Below, one piece after another: positions 8,223 through 17,287 of a stretch of 32,360 nt of DNA. The stretch is from Lewinella sp. (GTDB lineage: Bacteria; Bacteroidota; Bacteroidia; Chitinophagales; Saprospiraceae). The DNA is taken from the NCBI GenBank assembly GCA_026421165.1, contig JAPKCQ010000010.1, forward strand, positions 1 through 32,360, in the 5' to 3' direction. Below the pieces are notes generated by a model. The model ran no database searches and was not told the origin of the DNA. It worked only from the letters and a program-made list of their open reading frames with translations. Position 1 is the stretch's first letter. The number at the start of each line of letters is the position of its first letter. Made by a program: the position numbers and the translations under genes.

Positions 8223-8259
8223 TTGCCTCTCAACCTCTCACTGCACCCGCGCCCGCGCC
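8223..8259 (-). repeat. Family A dispersed repeat, copy 2
   Basis: Core TGCACCCGCGCCCGCGCC at 8242-8259 (plus strand), preceded by a well-conserved tail TTGCCTCTCAACCTCTCAC at 8223-8241. This is one of the best full-length copies. Confidence 0.7.
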
Positions 8260-8289
8260 ACCATGTAGTAGCCGCAAAGCGAAAAAATA

Positions 8290-9750
8290 CTACTCAACCA
8301 CCAACTTATCCCCCGTAATAAAGTCAAACAACGTAAGCCGCCGCAGCTCATAATACCCAATCCAGAAATTCCGTAAACTGGAGAGGTACTGCCCCCGCGC
8401 CGCATCCTGTTCCTTCACGGCAAGGTTGAGTTCGGTCACGCTGAGCTTACCGATTAGGTAGCGTTTGCGGGTGATGTCTTGGCGGCGGATGGACACTTCG
8501 TAGGCACGGTCGGAGAGGGTAACTTGGTTGCGCAGCAGGTCATATTGCCGCACCTGCAAGCGGATGCGCCGCTCAAAGCTGATCTTTTCCTGGGTGATGT
8601 TGAGCCGTTCCAAGTCCTGGTTGGAGCGGGCCACCTCGATGCGGCTGCGCGCCTTACCGAAGTCAGCTATCGGTACGCGGATGCCGAGGGTCACGACCTC
8701 CTGATCGATCAGCCCGTCGTAAGCATTACCGAAGCTGTTGCCCGTTCCGGAGAGGCCGAACTGCCCGTTGATGTCGACCTGAAAGCCATTATTTTTCACC
8801 GCACGGTCTACTTCCGCTTCGGCCTCTAGGGCACGGCGCTCGAAGGCGATAATTAGGCTACGGTTCTCGAGCGCGTACTGTAGGGCCTGATCGGCATCGA
8901 CGTTATTGGTCGGGATACCATCCGGTGGAATGAGTTGAAACTCGGCATTGGTAGTGATGCCAAGGAAACTACGCAACTGTTCGTTCGCCGTCTGGGCGTT
9001 GAGGTCAGCGCTGGCCAGTTGGGCGTTGGCGTTCATCACGCTCAGCTCAATCTGCAGCAAGTCCGTTTCGGCGATGCGGCCGACGGAGTAGCGGCCCTGG
9101 CTGATCTGGTAGAGTGTGTCGGCGTTGACCTTATTCTTGGTCGCCGCCTCGAGGGTAAGCTGGGCGATGAGGAGATCGAAGAAGAGATCGGATGATGTAG
9201 CTGCAGCCTGTTCTTTTGCCTCGTTAAACTCACGCTTGTTTTCCTGGTAGCGGAGCGGCTCGGTTTTTTTGCGCCACTTCAGCTCGTTGTAGGTCCGCAG
9301 CGGCTGGGTAAAGCCGATGGAAATGGGGGTGGAAAGATAGGATAGGGAGCCGGCATTAATATCTGTTTTAAAGATATCCAACCGGCGCAAACCGGTAGTA
9401 AGGAAGACTTGTCCACCAGTTGCCGTGATGGGCTGTGACAGGAAAAGGTTGACGGAGTTTCGCATGAACGCCCGACTTACAAAGTCCTCGCTACCGTCGG
9501 GCAGGGTGATCGGTTCGATGGAGCGGTTTAAGCCCGGCAGCGTAGCTTCCAGGTTGATCTGCGGTTTATAATCTGCCTGAAACGAGCGGTAGCGCCAGAG
9601 GCTGTTGTTGAGCCGGGTTTCGGCCAGCTTCATGTCGGGAGATTCACTGCGGGCGATGTCTACGACTTCTTCGAGGTTTAGCGTGTAGACTTCCTGGGCG
9701 CTGACGCAGGTGCAGAAAAAGGACAGTAAAAGCAAAGTAAGGGTACGCAT
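8290..9750 (-). CDS. TolC-family outer membrane efflux protein
   Basis: An outer membrane channel of 486 residues for a tripartite exporter. A signal peptide (residues 1-18, ending CVSA before QEVYTLNLEE) is followed by the typical TolC opening, 'Ldeavdia...sPdmklAe', and long amphipathic helices duplicated around residues 30-240 and 270-470. Family hallmarks visible include the strand-forming SVNLFLSQPITATGG segment and a second-half repeat with VVTLGIRVPIADFGKARSR, which matches the OEP 'vglslsiPlfdfG' motif. It is the last gene of a minus-strand operon after the adaptor and permease genes, 73 bases downstream of the permease stop. Cargo unknown. The operon lacks an ATPase gene, so the energising subunit must be encoded elsewhere. 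Confidence 0.88.
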   Translation of the reverse strand: MRTLTLLLLSFFCTCVSAQEVYTLNLEEVVDIARSESPDMKLAETRLNNSLWRYRSFQADYKPQINLEATLPGLNRSIEPITLPDGSEDFVSRAFMRNSVNLFLSQPITATGGQVFLTTGLRRLDIFKTDINAGSLSYLSTPISIGFTQPLRTYNELKWRKKTEPLRYQENKREFNEAKEQAAATSSDLFFDLLIAQLTLEAATKNKVNADTLYQISQGRYSVGRIAETDLLQIELSVMNANAQLASADLNAQTANEQLRSFLGITTNAEFQLIPPDGIPTNNVDADQALQYALENRSLIIAFERRALEAEAEVDRAVKNNGFQVDINGQFGLSGTGNSFGNAYDGLIDQEVVTLGIRVPIADFGKARSRIEVARSNQDLERLNITQEKISFERRIRLQVRQYDLLRNQVTLSDRAYEVSIRRQDITRKRYLIGKLSVTELNLAVKEQDAARGQYLSSLRNFWIGYYELRRLTLFDFITGDKLVVE

Positions 9751-9823
9751 GGTGTTCTCTGGGGTTTATATTTGATAAGATGCTGAGGTGGAGTACTCGC
9801 CCTCGGAGCGTATTTCATCCGAA

Positions 9824-11143
9824 TCAATCAGAACGAAGGGCTTTAATCGGATCAAGTTTAGCAGCGCGTTGGGCGGGGAACAGGCCGAAGACCAACCCAA
9901 TCACCGAAGCTACTCCGAAGGAAAGTAGTACGCTCCAAAGCGAGACCTCCGTCGGGATATCATAGTTGGCCGCAATGAAGCGTGCCGCGCCGACGCCGAC
10001 GATGATGCCCGTAATGCCACCGAGTAGACTGATGAAAATGGCCTCCAGCAAAAACTGCTGAACGATGTCTTGTTGGGTAGCACCGAGGCTGCGGCGGGTA
10101 CCGATCTCCTTGGTTCGCTCCAGTACGGAAGCCAGCATAATGTTCATGATGCCGATGCCGCCGACGAGGAGGGAAATCCCGGCGATGAAGGCCAGTACCT
10201 TATTGAAGGTGTCCTGGGTTTTCTGTTGTGCTTCGAGCATTTTCTCGGGCACGGCCATTTCGTAGTCGAGCACGCCCTGGTGGCGGCGCTTGAGTAGGCG
10301 GGCGACCACGTTGGAGGTCGCCAACAGCTCATCGGATTCATCCACCCGGACCACCAGGCGGTCCAGCTGGTGGTAATTCTCCGCTTTCTGGTTGCCGCGG
10401 CTCCGGCCGATGTTGGTCAGGTGTGCGTAGCTGCGGTCTTTGAAGCGAATGAGCGCGGTCTGCAGCGGTATGTAGACATCCTGGTTGTAGTCCCGGATGC
10501 CGAGGTTTTCGAGCTGCTCACTTTTTGCGATTCGCCGCTCCAGCACGCCGATGATGCGCAGCCAGGTACTGCCACATTTGATCCGCTGGCCAATGGGATT
10601 GCCGGCGCTGAAGTACTTGCGCAATATGTCTTGCCCGATGATGCAGACAGGATCGCCCCGTTGCTGGTGGATGTCGTGAAACATCGTCCCCCGGTCAAGG
10701 CCGAGGTTATTGAGTTCGAAGAAAGCATTGGTAACGCCGACGGCCCGGCTCTTGCCGATCTTCCCGTCCCGAATAATGGTAGTAGGAAGAATGATCTCCG
10801 GACTCATTGCCGTTACGCCGGGAAGAATGGCGGTGATGGCCCGAACATCCCCCAGCGTGAGGCCGGGAGACCACTTCTTGGTGTTCTTGTCCTGGCCTGC
10901 GGATTGAGCCTCTTCGGCATCGCCACCTTCGGCAGCTTCCATCAGGCTGGTCACTACGATGTTATTGGCTCCGATGAGACGCATTTGGGCCAGGATGGTT
11001 TCCCGAGCTCCAGTGCCGATGGCGAGCATGGCGATCACTGCCGCTACGCCGAAAACGATGCCCAGGGCAGTCAGGAAGGCCCGCAGCCGGTTGGCCGCTA
11101 CGCCTTCCAGGGCTAGTTGAAAGTTGAAGAATAGCTTTTGCAT
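9824..11143 (-). CDS. MacB-type ABC transporter permease (FtsX domain, no ATPase)
   Basis: A permease of 439 residues. One N-terminal membrane segment (RLRAFLTALGIVFGVAAVIAML, about residues 20-42) is followed by a large periplasmic MacB core domain and three C-terminal membrane segments, starting with LAFIAGISLLVGGIGIMNIML and ending at the classic FtsX tail 'PAQRAAKLDPIKALRSD'. The cytoplasmic coupling region LERTKEIGTRRSLGAT is intact. Unlike E. coli MacB there is no N-terminal nucleotide-binding domain, and no ATPase gene lies beside it. I chose Met at 11143; the extension to 11197 adds 18 residues without family resemblance. It lies between the adaptor and TolC-like genes in one operon and probably forms with them a mechanotransmission-type exporter of an unknown substrate. 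Confidence 0.88.
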   Translation of the reverse strand: MQKLFFNFQLALEGVAANRLRAFLTALGIVFGVAAVIAMLAIGTGARETILAQMRLIGANNIVVTSLMEAAEGGDAEEAQSAGQDKNTKKWSPGLTLGDVRAITAILPGVTAMSPEIILPTTIIRDGKIGKSRAVGVTNAFFELNNLGLDRGTMFHDIHQQRGDPVCIIGQDILRKYFSAGNPIGQRIKCGSTWLRIIGVLERRIAKSEQLENLGIRDYNQDVYIPLQTALIRFKDRSYAHLTNIGRSRGNQKAENYHQLDRLVVRVDESDELLATSNVVARLLKRRHQGVLDYEMAVPEKMLEAQQKTQDTFNKVLAFIAGISLLVGGIGIMNIMLASVLERTKEIGTRRSLGATQQDIVQQFLLEAIFISLLGGITGIIVGVGAARFIAANYDIPTEVSLWSVLLSFGVASVIGLVFGLFPAQRAAKLDPIKALRSD

Positions 11144-11243
11144 GTTAGGGCGGGTTACGGGTGGCGAGGTATAAAGTGAAAGTACATTGCCGTACAAATA
11201 ATGATTTTGATCATCTCGACTACGCTTGATGGCCGGGCGAATT

Positions 11244-12629
11244 TTAAAACATGATCATAAACCCTCCACCATCATCTCCACCGCCACCAAGCTGTCCTTC
11301 TTCCTTCACTTTCGCCTCTTTGGCGTCGCCGATTTTACGGCGCTCTTCACGCTCAGAGAAGAGGAAGTTTGTTGCTGAGTCACGGACCATTTGCGCCAGT
11401 GGTTGCAGCGGCATATTCACCGCGTCGGAAGGGGCGGTGAGGTACACCCGATCGCCGGGGGAGAGGCCTTCTACGATTACGACCTCGTTTTCGTTGCTCC
11501 AGCTGCTGAGTACTTCCTGCTTTACCGGCCGGCCGTTTACTTCTTTATAGACGAAGGAAACCGTGTCTTTATATAGTGCTTCGAGGGGAATGAAGAGCTT
11601 GTCTTCCAGTATATCGGTCAGGACTTCGTTGCCCGTCGTCATGGCTGGCCGTAGGATGGAGTCTGCTTCGTTGACCTGGATGATTACTTCGAATACCTTG
11701 GAGTCGTAGTTTCGGAGCTGTTCGCCGATGTTGGCCACCTGGACGACAAGACCGGTGTACGTCTTGTCCGGAAAAGCATCCACTTTAATTTCTACCTCCT
11801 GCCCTTTACGGACGCGGCTGATGTCGACTTCATTTACGTAGGTCTTGGAGATCATTTCAGAAAGGTCAGGCAGCTCTGCCACCACCGGGTCCCAGGCTTG
11901 GACCTGGGAGCCGGCTGCGACTTTACCTTGCCAGCCACGGGCGTAGATGACCATACCGTCTTTCGGGGCGGTGATGGTAAATTCTCCGGCGAGCTCCTGC
12001 AGGCTGGTTACAATGACCTGTTGCTGGCGGATATTGGCCATGATTTCGGCAACCTGGGTACGGGCTTTTTCCTGGCTCAGCTCGTACTTTTGTTCAAGCT
12101 GTTTCAGGTCGCGCTCGGCGCGTTCCAGTTCGATGTTGGCGCGCTGGATTACCATTGGAGCTTCGTATTTACTTTGCTCTACCTCCAGGTCTTTTTCGCG
12201 CATCCCGAAGCGCATATTGATGAGTTGATCGCGCATGGCGCGCATCTCGATGGCGGTATCGATGCGGGTGGCTTCGAGCTGGGTATTGATCTTGTCCATC
12301 TCACTCAGAGCAGCTTTCACCTTTGTATCGAGCTCCGTTTTATCGAGTTTGGCGACGTAATCACCTTCTTTCACCATCGTGCCTTCCGGAACAAGGTCGG
12401 TGATGCTGGTCTGGTAGATTTGGTTGCTTCGCATTCCCGGTGGCCCCTTTATTTTTTCGGAATGCTTGGCCTGAAGTTCGCCGGTGGCGATCACGCTCAT
12501 CAGGAATTTGCCCTGCTTTACCGGTACCGTTAGCTGAACTGATTCTTCGGCTTCTGCGGGCTGGGTGAAGTACCAAACGGAGAGGCCGACGGCGATTATG
12601 CCGAGAAGAGGTAAGAGGTATTGTTTCAT
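11244..12629 (-). CDS. HlyD/MacA-like periplasmic adaptor protein
   Basis: A membrane-fusion subunit of 461 residues linking an inner membrane permease to a TolC-like channel. It has an N-terminal anchor (LLPLLGIIAVGLSVWYF, about residues 5-21), a first lipoyl half ending near LVPEGTMVKEGDYVAKLD, a long coiled-coil hairpin (about residues 108-215, rich in E, R, Q), the second lipoyl half with FTITAPKDGMVIYARGW, then beta-barrel and membrane-proximal domains. The end is an unusual Gly/Asp-rich tail (GGGGDDGGGFMIMF). It is the first gene of the operon, 100 bases before the permease start. Together with the permease and TolC-like gene it specifies a MacAB-TolC-like exporter without its ATPase. 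Confidence 0.87.
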   Translation of the reverse strand: MKQYLLPLLGIIAVGLSVWYFTQPAEAEESVQLTVPVKQGKFLMSVIATGELQAKHSEKIKGPPGMRSNQIYQTSITDLVPEGTMVKEGDYVAKLDKTELDTKVKAALSEMDKINTQLEATRIDTAIEMRAMRDQLINMRFGMREKDLEVEQSKYEAPMVIQRANIELERAERDLKQLEQKYELSQEKARTQVAEIMANIRQQQVIVTSLQELAGEFTITAPKDGMVIYARGWQGKVAAGSQVQAWDPVVAELPDLSEMISKTYVNEVDISRVRKGQEVEIKVDAFPDKTYTGLVVQVANIGEQLRNYDSKVFEVIIQVNEADSILRPAMTTGNEVLTDILEDKLFIPLEALYKDTVSFVYKEVNGRPVKQEVLSSWSNENEVVIVEGLSPGDRVYLTAPSDAVNMPLQPLAQMVRDSATNFLFSEREERRKIGDAKEAKVKEEGQLGGGGDDGGGFMIMF

Positions 12630-13052
12630 TTGAGCTGGGTGTATGGGTAAAAGACTAGTGGTAACAGGATGCTTAAAGCTAACGGAATGGTTGTTGCGTG
12701 TTGTTGATTAGGTATAAAATTAACTTTTACTGCTTTTTGGGCGCGGGCGCGGGTGTAAAATAATGTTAGAAAATATTTCGCTTTGGCGAAAGGCTGGGGC
12801 GTGAAGTTCCTTCAGGACTTTCCGTACTTCGTCATCCCGCAATGGTTACGGGGGAATTAGTAAATTATGTTGGGAAAGGCGTACGCGGGTGTTTGTTTTT
12901 CATCTACGTAAGTCGAGGTGTCAAGTTTTGCGGGTATACACCTCCGTTCCAACGGAGAAGTAATTCTCTATCGTAACGGGAATTGTCGCTAAAGACAAAT
13001 CATTTCGTAATTAGTATATTTACCCACGACAACCTTAAAAGTAATTCTTCTA
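12630..13052. other. Divergent intergenic region with several small hairpins
   Basis: No gene. It holds family A copy 3 (12740-12757), the hairpin TTTCGC-TTTG-GCGAAA near 12777-12792, and two overlapping stems: GAGGTGT (12915-12921) with ACACCTC (12938-12944), and CTCCGTT (12942-12948) with AACGGAG (12951-12957). The last two share bases 12942-12944 and cannot form together. Promoters for the divergent genes must lie here, but I see no good TAnnTTTG match. Confidence 0.45.
12740..12757 (+). repeat. Family A dispersed repeat, copy 3 (core only)
   Basis: GGCGCGGGCGCGGGTGTA. The core is well preserved; the purine-rich tail is absent, as AAATAATG follows. Confidence 0.5.
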
Positions 13053-16000
13053 ATGAAAAAAGCGACTTTACTCCTTCTATTTTGCTTCCTGGCGGTTGCT
13101 GAATTACCGGCCCAAATCGAATTAGATCACCTGGAGTATCGCAACGTCGGTCCTACCCGCGGGGGCCGTGCTACGGCCGTGGCTGGCGTACGAACCCAAC
13201 CTAATGTCTTCTACATGGGGGCTACAGGAGGGGGAGTATGGAAAACGGAGGACTACGGAACGAGTTGGTCTAATGTGTCCGACGGTTTTTTTACTACCCC
13301 GTCGATTGGCGCGATTCGGGTAGCGCAAAATGACCCGAATATCGTGTACGTCGGTACGGGTTCGGACGGGCTGCGTTCCAACGTGATCACCGGTAAAGGG
13401 GTTTATAAGTCCGTCGATGCCGGGAAGTCCTGGCGACACATTGGGCTGGATAAGACCGGACAGATTGGCGCCGTCGAGATTCACCCGACCAATCACAATA
13501 TCGCTTTTGTCGCGGCTATTGGGAATGCCTTTGCGCCCAACCCGGAACGGGGTGTATTCCGGACGAAGGATGGAGGCAAGAGCTGGGAAAAAGTATTGTT
13601 CATTTCGGAGCAAACCGGCGCGGCGGACCTGGAATTTATGCCCAGCAACCCGGACATCATCTACGCGACCGTCTGGCGGGCCGAGCGGAAACCCTGGACC
13701 ATCATCAGTGGGGGAGAAGAACACGGGATATACAAATCCGTCGACGGCGGTGATACCTGGACCAAACTCGAAGAGGGACTCCCCTCCGGCATCGTCGGAA
13801 AGATTGACCTGGCCGTGAGTCCGGCCAACCCCAGCCTGCTCTACGCCCTGGTGGAAGCCCCCGATGATCAGGGCGGTTTGTACCGCTCCAATGATCAGGG
13901 CGAAAGCTTTACCCACGTCTCCAAGGATAAAAGCCTCTCCATCCGTCCCTTTTACTACACCAATATTGACGTCGACCCACAGGATACCGACATCATCTAC
14001 GTAATGTCTACTCCTTACCTGAAGTCCATCGACGGCGGTAAAACCTGGGGCCGCCTCAAACCGCCCCACGGCGACAATCACGACATGTGGATCAATCCGG
14101 ATAATCCCCAGCTTTTCGTCCAGGCGAACGACGGCGGCGCCAACGTCACCCACAACGGCGGCAAAACCTGGTCGACCCAACTGAACCAGCCCACGGCAGA
14201 ACTCTATACCCTGGAAGTAGACGATCAGTATCCCTACTGGCTCTACGCCGGCCAGCAAGACAACTACACCACCATCTCGGTGCCCAGCCTGCCGCCTTAC
14301 AGCCACCAGGCCGGTGCGATCGGACTGGTGATGAATACGGGGGGCTGCGAAACGGGGCCGGCCGTGCCCAAACCGGGCAATCCCGATATCGTCTATTCGA
14401 ATTGTAAGGGGCGCTTCAGTGTCTACAATAAAAACACTGGGCAGGAGCAGAGCTACGACGTAGGCGCCGCCTATATGTACGGGCATAACCCCAAAGACTT
14501 GACGTTCCGTTTCCAGCGGGTATCGCCCATCCACGTTTCCCCGCACGATGCGAACGTCATTTACCATACCTCACAGTTTGTTCATAAAACCACGGACGAG
14601 GGAAAGACATGGGAGATGATCTCTCCGGACCTCACGGCCTTTGAGGAAGACAAGCAGGTGATTTCCGGCGCACCCATTACCCGGGACATTACCGGGGAGG
14701 AGTTTTACAGTACAATTTATGCTATCCGCGAGTCTATGATTGAGAAAGGCGTGATCTGGGTCGGTGCAAACGACGGTCCGGTACACGTCACCCAGGACGG
14801 TGGCGCCAACTGGAAAAAAGTAACTCCTAACAACCTTCCCGGAGGAGGACGGATCGACTGCGTGGAGCCCTCTCCCCACCAGGCCGGGAAAGCCTACTTC
14901 ACGTCCATGCGTTACCAACTGGGCGACTGGAAGCCCTACATCTACAAAACGACCAACTACGGCAAGAACTGGGAGTTGCTGACGGATGGGAATAACGGCA
15001 TCCCGGCGGATCATCCGGTGCGGGTGGTGCGGGAAGACCCCGACCGCGAAGGCTTGCTCTACGCCGGGACTGAGTTTGGTCTGTTCATCTCTTTTGATGA
15101 CGGTAAAAACTGGCAGTCTTTCCAGCGTAACCTGCCGGTTACTCCCATCAGCGACATCAAGGTTCACCGCAAAGACCTGGTGCTGGCCACGATGGGCCGT
15201 TCCTTCTGGATAATGGACAACCTCTCGAGCCTGCACCAGGGCGCCGAGCAGCTGGAGGCCTCAGCCGCCCGTTTGTTCCGGCCCCGCGATCATGTCCGCT
15301 ACCGCTACCGGGGGCGCAGTGGTAGTGAGCACATCGATTATCCGCTGCCGGGTGTGGACATTGATTATTACCTCCCCGCAGGCGTGGCGGAACCGATCAA
15401 GATGGAATTCCTGGATGCTTCCGGAAAAGTGGTGCGTACGCTGGTGAGCGGCAGTCAGGACAGCGTAGCTACTGAAGTTGTGCGGGATATGGCGACCAAC
15501 GATGTGGCCTACAACCTGAACAGTAAGCTGAGCACCAAGTCGGGGCTCCACCGATTCCGGTGGGACATGCGGCACCACGGAAGTTGGGATGCCTCCAAGC
15601 GCAAGAGTTACTCCGGCGGGCCTATGGTCAGCCCCGGTACCTATACCGTTCGGTTCACCGTGGATGGTAAAACGATGGAGGAGTCCTTCGCACTACAACT
15701 CGACCCGAAAGTCGCCGCCAGTGGGGTGAGCCTGGCTGATGTGCAGGCGCAGGAGTCCGTAGCACTGGAGATCATCTCGCTACTTTCTGAGTTGAAAAAG
15801 ATGGGCCAGGGGGTCAAGGAAAAACAAAAGGCCCTGAAAGGGAATGGTGAGCTGACTGCGGACCAGCAAAAACAGCTGGAGCAACTCAAAGTATTAGAGA
15901 AAATGTTGGTTACGGCTAAAGGAACTTACATGCAGCCCATGCTTATTAGCCAGGTCAACTACCTGTATGGAATTGTCCGTCGGGCTGATCAGGTGCCGGG

Positions 16001-16070
16001 GCGGGATGTGTATCAACGCCTGCAAACGCTACAGGCAGAGAAGGCTGAGCTGGAGGCTATGATGGATTAG
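13053..16070 (+). CDS. Secreted Asp-box (BNR/VPS10-like) beta-propeller protein
   Basis: A protein of 1005 residues with a signal peptide (about residues 1-20, ending ELPAQ). The first 730 residues are built from sortilin/GH74-like propeller repeats with about eleven Asp-box motifs of the form SxDxGxxW, including TEDYGTSW, SVDAGKSW, TKDGGKSW, SVDGGDTW, SIDGGKTW, THNGGKTW, TTDEGKTW, TQDGGANW and SFDDGKNW. Between boxes are strands such as 'NPDIIYATVW'. A FlgD-like Ig module follows around residues 780-890 (MEFLDASGKVVRTL ... HRFRWDMR), then a C-terminal helical segment. Proteins like this are often annotated 'glycosyl hydrolase' in Bacteroidota. Catalytic acids of GH74 cannot be identified by eye, so the activity is open; a role in polymer binding or breakdown at the cell surface is inference. 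No T9SS sorting domain is seen at its end. Confidence 0.85.
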   Translation: MKKATLLLLFCFLAVAELPAQIELDHLEYRNVGPTRGGRATAVAGVRTQPNVFYMGATGGGVWKTEDYGTSWSNVSDGFFTTPSIGAIRVAQNDPNIVYVGTGSDGLRSNVITGKGVYKSVDAGKSWRHIGLDKTGQIGAVEIHPTNHNIAFVAAIGNAFAPNPERGVFRTKDGGKSWEKVLFISEQTGAADLEFMPSNPDIIYATVWRAERKPWTIISGGEEHGIYKSVDGGDTWTKLEEGLPSGIVGKIDLAVSPANPSLLYALVEAPDDQGGLYRSNDQGESFTHVSKDKSLSIRPFYYTNIDVDPQDTDIIYVMSTPYLKSIDGGKTWGRLKPPHGDNHDMWINPDNPQLFVQANDGGANVTHNGGKTWSTQLNQPTAELYTLEVDDQYPYWLYAGQQDNYTTISVPSLPPYSHQAGAIGLVMNTGGCETGPAVPKPGNPDIVYSNCKGRFSVYNKNTGQEQSYDVGAAYMYGHNPKDLTFRFQRVSPIHVSPHDANVIYHTSQFVHKTTDEGKTWEMISPDLTAFEEDKQVISGAPITRDITGEEFYSTIYAIRESMIEKGVIWVGANDGPVHVTQDGGANWKKVTPNNLPGGGRIDCVEPSPHQAGKAYFTSMRYQLGDWKPYIYKTTNYGKNWELLTDGNNGIPADHPVRVVREDPDREGLLYAGTEFGLFISFDDGKNWQSFQRNLPVTPISDIKVHRKDLVLATMGRSFWIMDNLSSLHQGAEQLEASAARLFRPRDHVRYRYRGRSGSEHIDYPLPGVDIDYYLPAGVAEPIKMEFLDASGKVVRTLVSGSQDSVATEVVRDMATNDVAYNLNSKLSTKSGLHRFRWDMRHHGSWDASKRKSYSGGPMVSPGTYTVRFTVDGKTMEESFALQLDPKVAASGVSLADVQAQESVALEIISLLSELKKMGQGVKEKQKALKGNGELTADQQKQLEQLKVLEKMLVTAKGTYMQPMLISQVNYLYGIVRRADQVPGRDVYQRLQTLQAEKAELEAMMD

Positions 16071-16181
16071 TGGAGTAGGGTAGTGGCTAGTCGTTGATGG
16101 TCGGCCGACGAATACACTTGTCCGGAGGGCAAGAAACGGAGAACGATGGGCAAGTGGTACGAGCATAAGAAAGTGAAGCGG

Positions 16182-16219
16182 GGCGCGGTCGCAGGTGCAG
16201 AGCAGGTTGGAAAGCAAAG
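16182..16219 (+). repeat. Family A dispersed repeat, copy 4
   Basis: Core GGCGCGGTCGCAGGTGCA at 16182-16199, then the tail GAGCAGGTTGGAAAGCAAAG. Core and tail are both well conserved. Confidence 0.7.
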
Positions 16220-16316
16220 CGGTGGAGGTCAACGCTTCCGTAACTTCTGTTCTTTGGCCTCAATTTGTAATGCCTGACTATGATATATGATTTTAGTATG
16301 ATAAGTATTTATATGC

Positions 16317-16495
16317 TTGGGTTTAGATCAAGAGTACTTTACCGAGGAACAACTCAGTGAATTAATGGTACAGCAAGAATATGATTTTATATATTCAATG
16401 GCTGTTGTATTATTTATGCGGCGTCCCTAAAGGGTCTAACAGACCGTGATGCACATGCCAATAAGTACTCGGACAGAATTAATGTGACATTATGA
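16317..16495 (+). pseudogene. Possible frameshifted small gene remnant
   Basis: From a TTG at 16317 a 37-codon frame reads LDQEYFTEEQLSELMVQQEY followed by DFIYSMAVVLFMRRP and stops at 16428-16430. The next frame continues with protein-like sequence, KGLTDRDAHANKYSDRINVTL, to a TGA at 16493-16495. The two pieces look like one short protein broken by a frameshift. No family is recognised, and no standard start codon precedes it. Chance coding-like sequence in an AT-rich stretch is a real alternative. Confidence 0.25.
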
Positions 16496-16506
16496 TCTGG
16501 TAGATT

Positions 16507-16908
16507 TTGGGTCTGAATGAGGCGAAACCTCGAAGAAGCCGCGAAGCGAAACGTAGGCAACACCGTAGTGTTAGCGAGGCTTTTCAACGAAGTTCAGGCT
16601 CAAAAGATGCCGAACAGGATGGTGCGATTAATTTTGTCCGAGTACTTACCGTTGAAAACGTATTTAATCGGGAAACGCCACGCGAAAGATTCCCACCTAT
16701 TAAAGAACCACACATTCCTCCTAAGGATGAATCCATATATGATAACGATGACTTAAACGACCTACAGCTCTCAATCGTAAAGGGTGCACATCACTTAGCT
16801 GTATACAGTCAAAAAACAAATAAACGTGTCCCTAAACCACATCGCGTTAAAAAGATGAAACATGCTAAAAAACATCTTAAACACATGAGTGATAATTTTA
16901 TAAAATAA
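16507..16908 (+). CDS. Doubtful hypothetical protein, basic C-terminus
   Basis: A 133-codon frame opening with TTG. The first 35 codons (AKPRRSREAKRRQHRS...) cover a small palindromic repeat (AACAC-CGTA-GTGTT at 16559-16572) and look like translated repeat. From about codon 40 the sequence is more protein-like, with an acidic part (DESIYDNDDLNDLQ) and a Lys/His-rich end (KKMKHAKKHLKHMSDNFIK). I recognise no family. If real, translation probably starts later than the first codon. Low GC and isolation suggest laterally acquired or decaying DNA. Confidence 0.3.
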   Translation: MGLNEAKPRRSREAKRRQHRSVSEAFQRSSGSKDAEQDGAINFVRVLTVENVFNRETPRERFPPIKEPHIPPKDESIYDNDDLNDLQLSIVKGAHHLAVYSQKTNKRVPKPHRVKKMKHAKKHLKHMSDNFIK

Positions 16909-17287
16909 CTACTATGCATGGTGGTGCGGAGACGGAAAATTGGGTTGGTGTCGAAGAGGAAACCTGACTTTAACGAACCCTTTTTCGGAAAGATCCAGTT
17001 ACCGTCGCCGTCTAACCCTCCGGAGGGGACACGATGGCGTGTACGTTTGGATGGAGGCTAAGGGCTTGTCCCCAGGTATGTAAAACCATGCTTGCACTTG
17101 TCCCGCAATCCTGCGGGGCCCAATTTCTTTTATCCTTTGCGAAAGTATCTAGCTTTTTCCATGCTGTATGTTGACTTCTTCGTATCATTGTTGACTCAAA
17201 GTCGGCCTACGTAGCCGCGCCCGTTATGTGTAAGTAAAAGTCATAGGAAAGTTGCTTTATGCGGCTTTTTACTACAAGAGTTAGATC

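Larger units (their letters stand above)
16071..17287. other. Long AT-rich gene-poor stretch
   Basis: About 1.2 kb with family A copy 4 (16182-16219), a possible broken small gene (16317-16495), one doubtful frame (16507-16908) and a CCCGCA/TGCGGG hairpin near 17102-17118. From about 16260 to 16500 the composition is clearly more AT-rich than flanking genes. I see nothing else I can name. Confidence 0.5.

Noticed and set aside
9767-9774. TATATTTG on the plus strand, an exact TAnnTTTG match
   Set aside because: It points into the antisense of the permease gene with no plus-strand gene downstream; probably chance.
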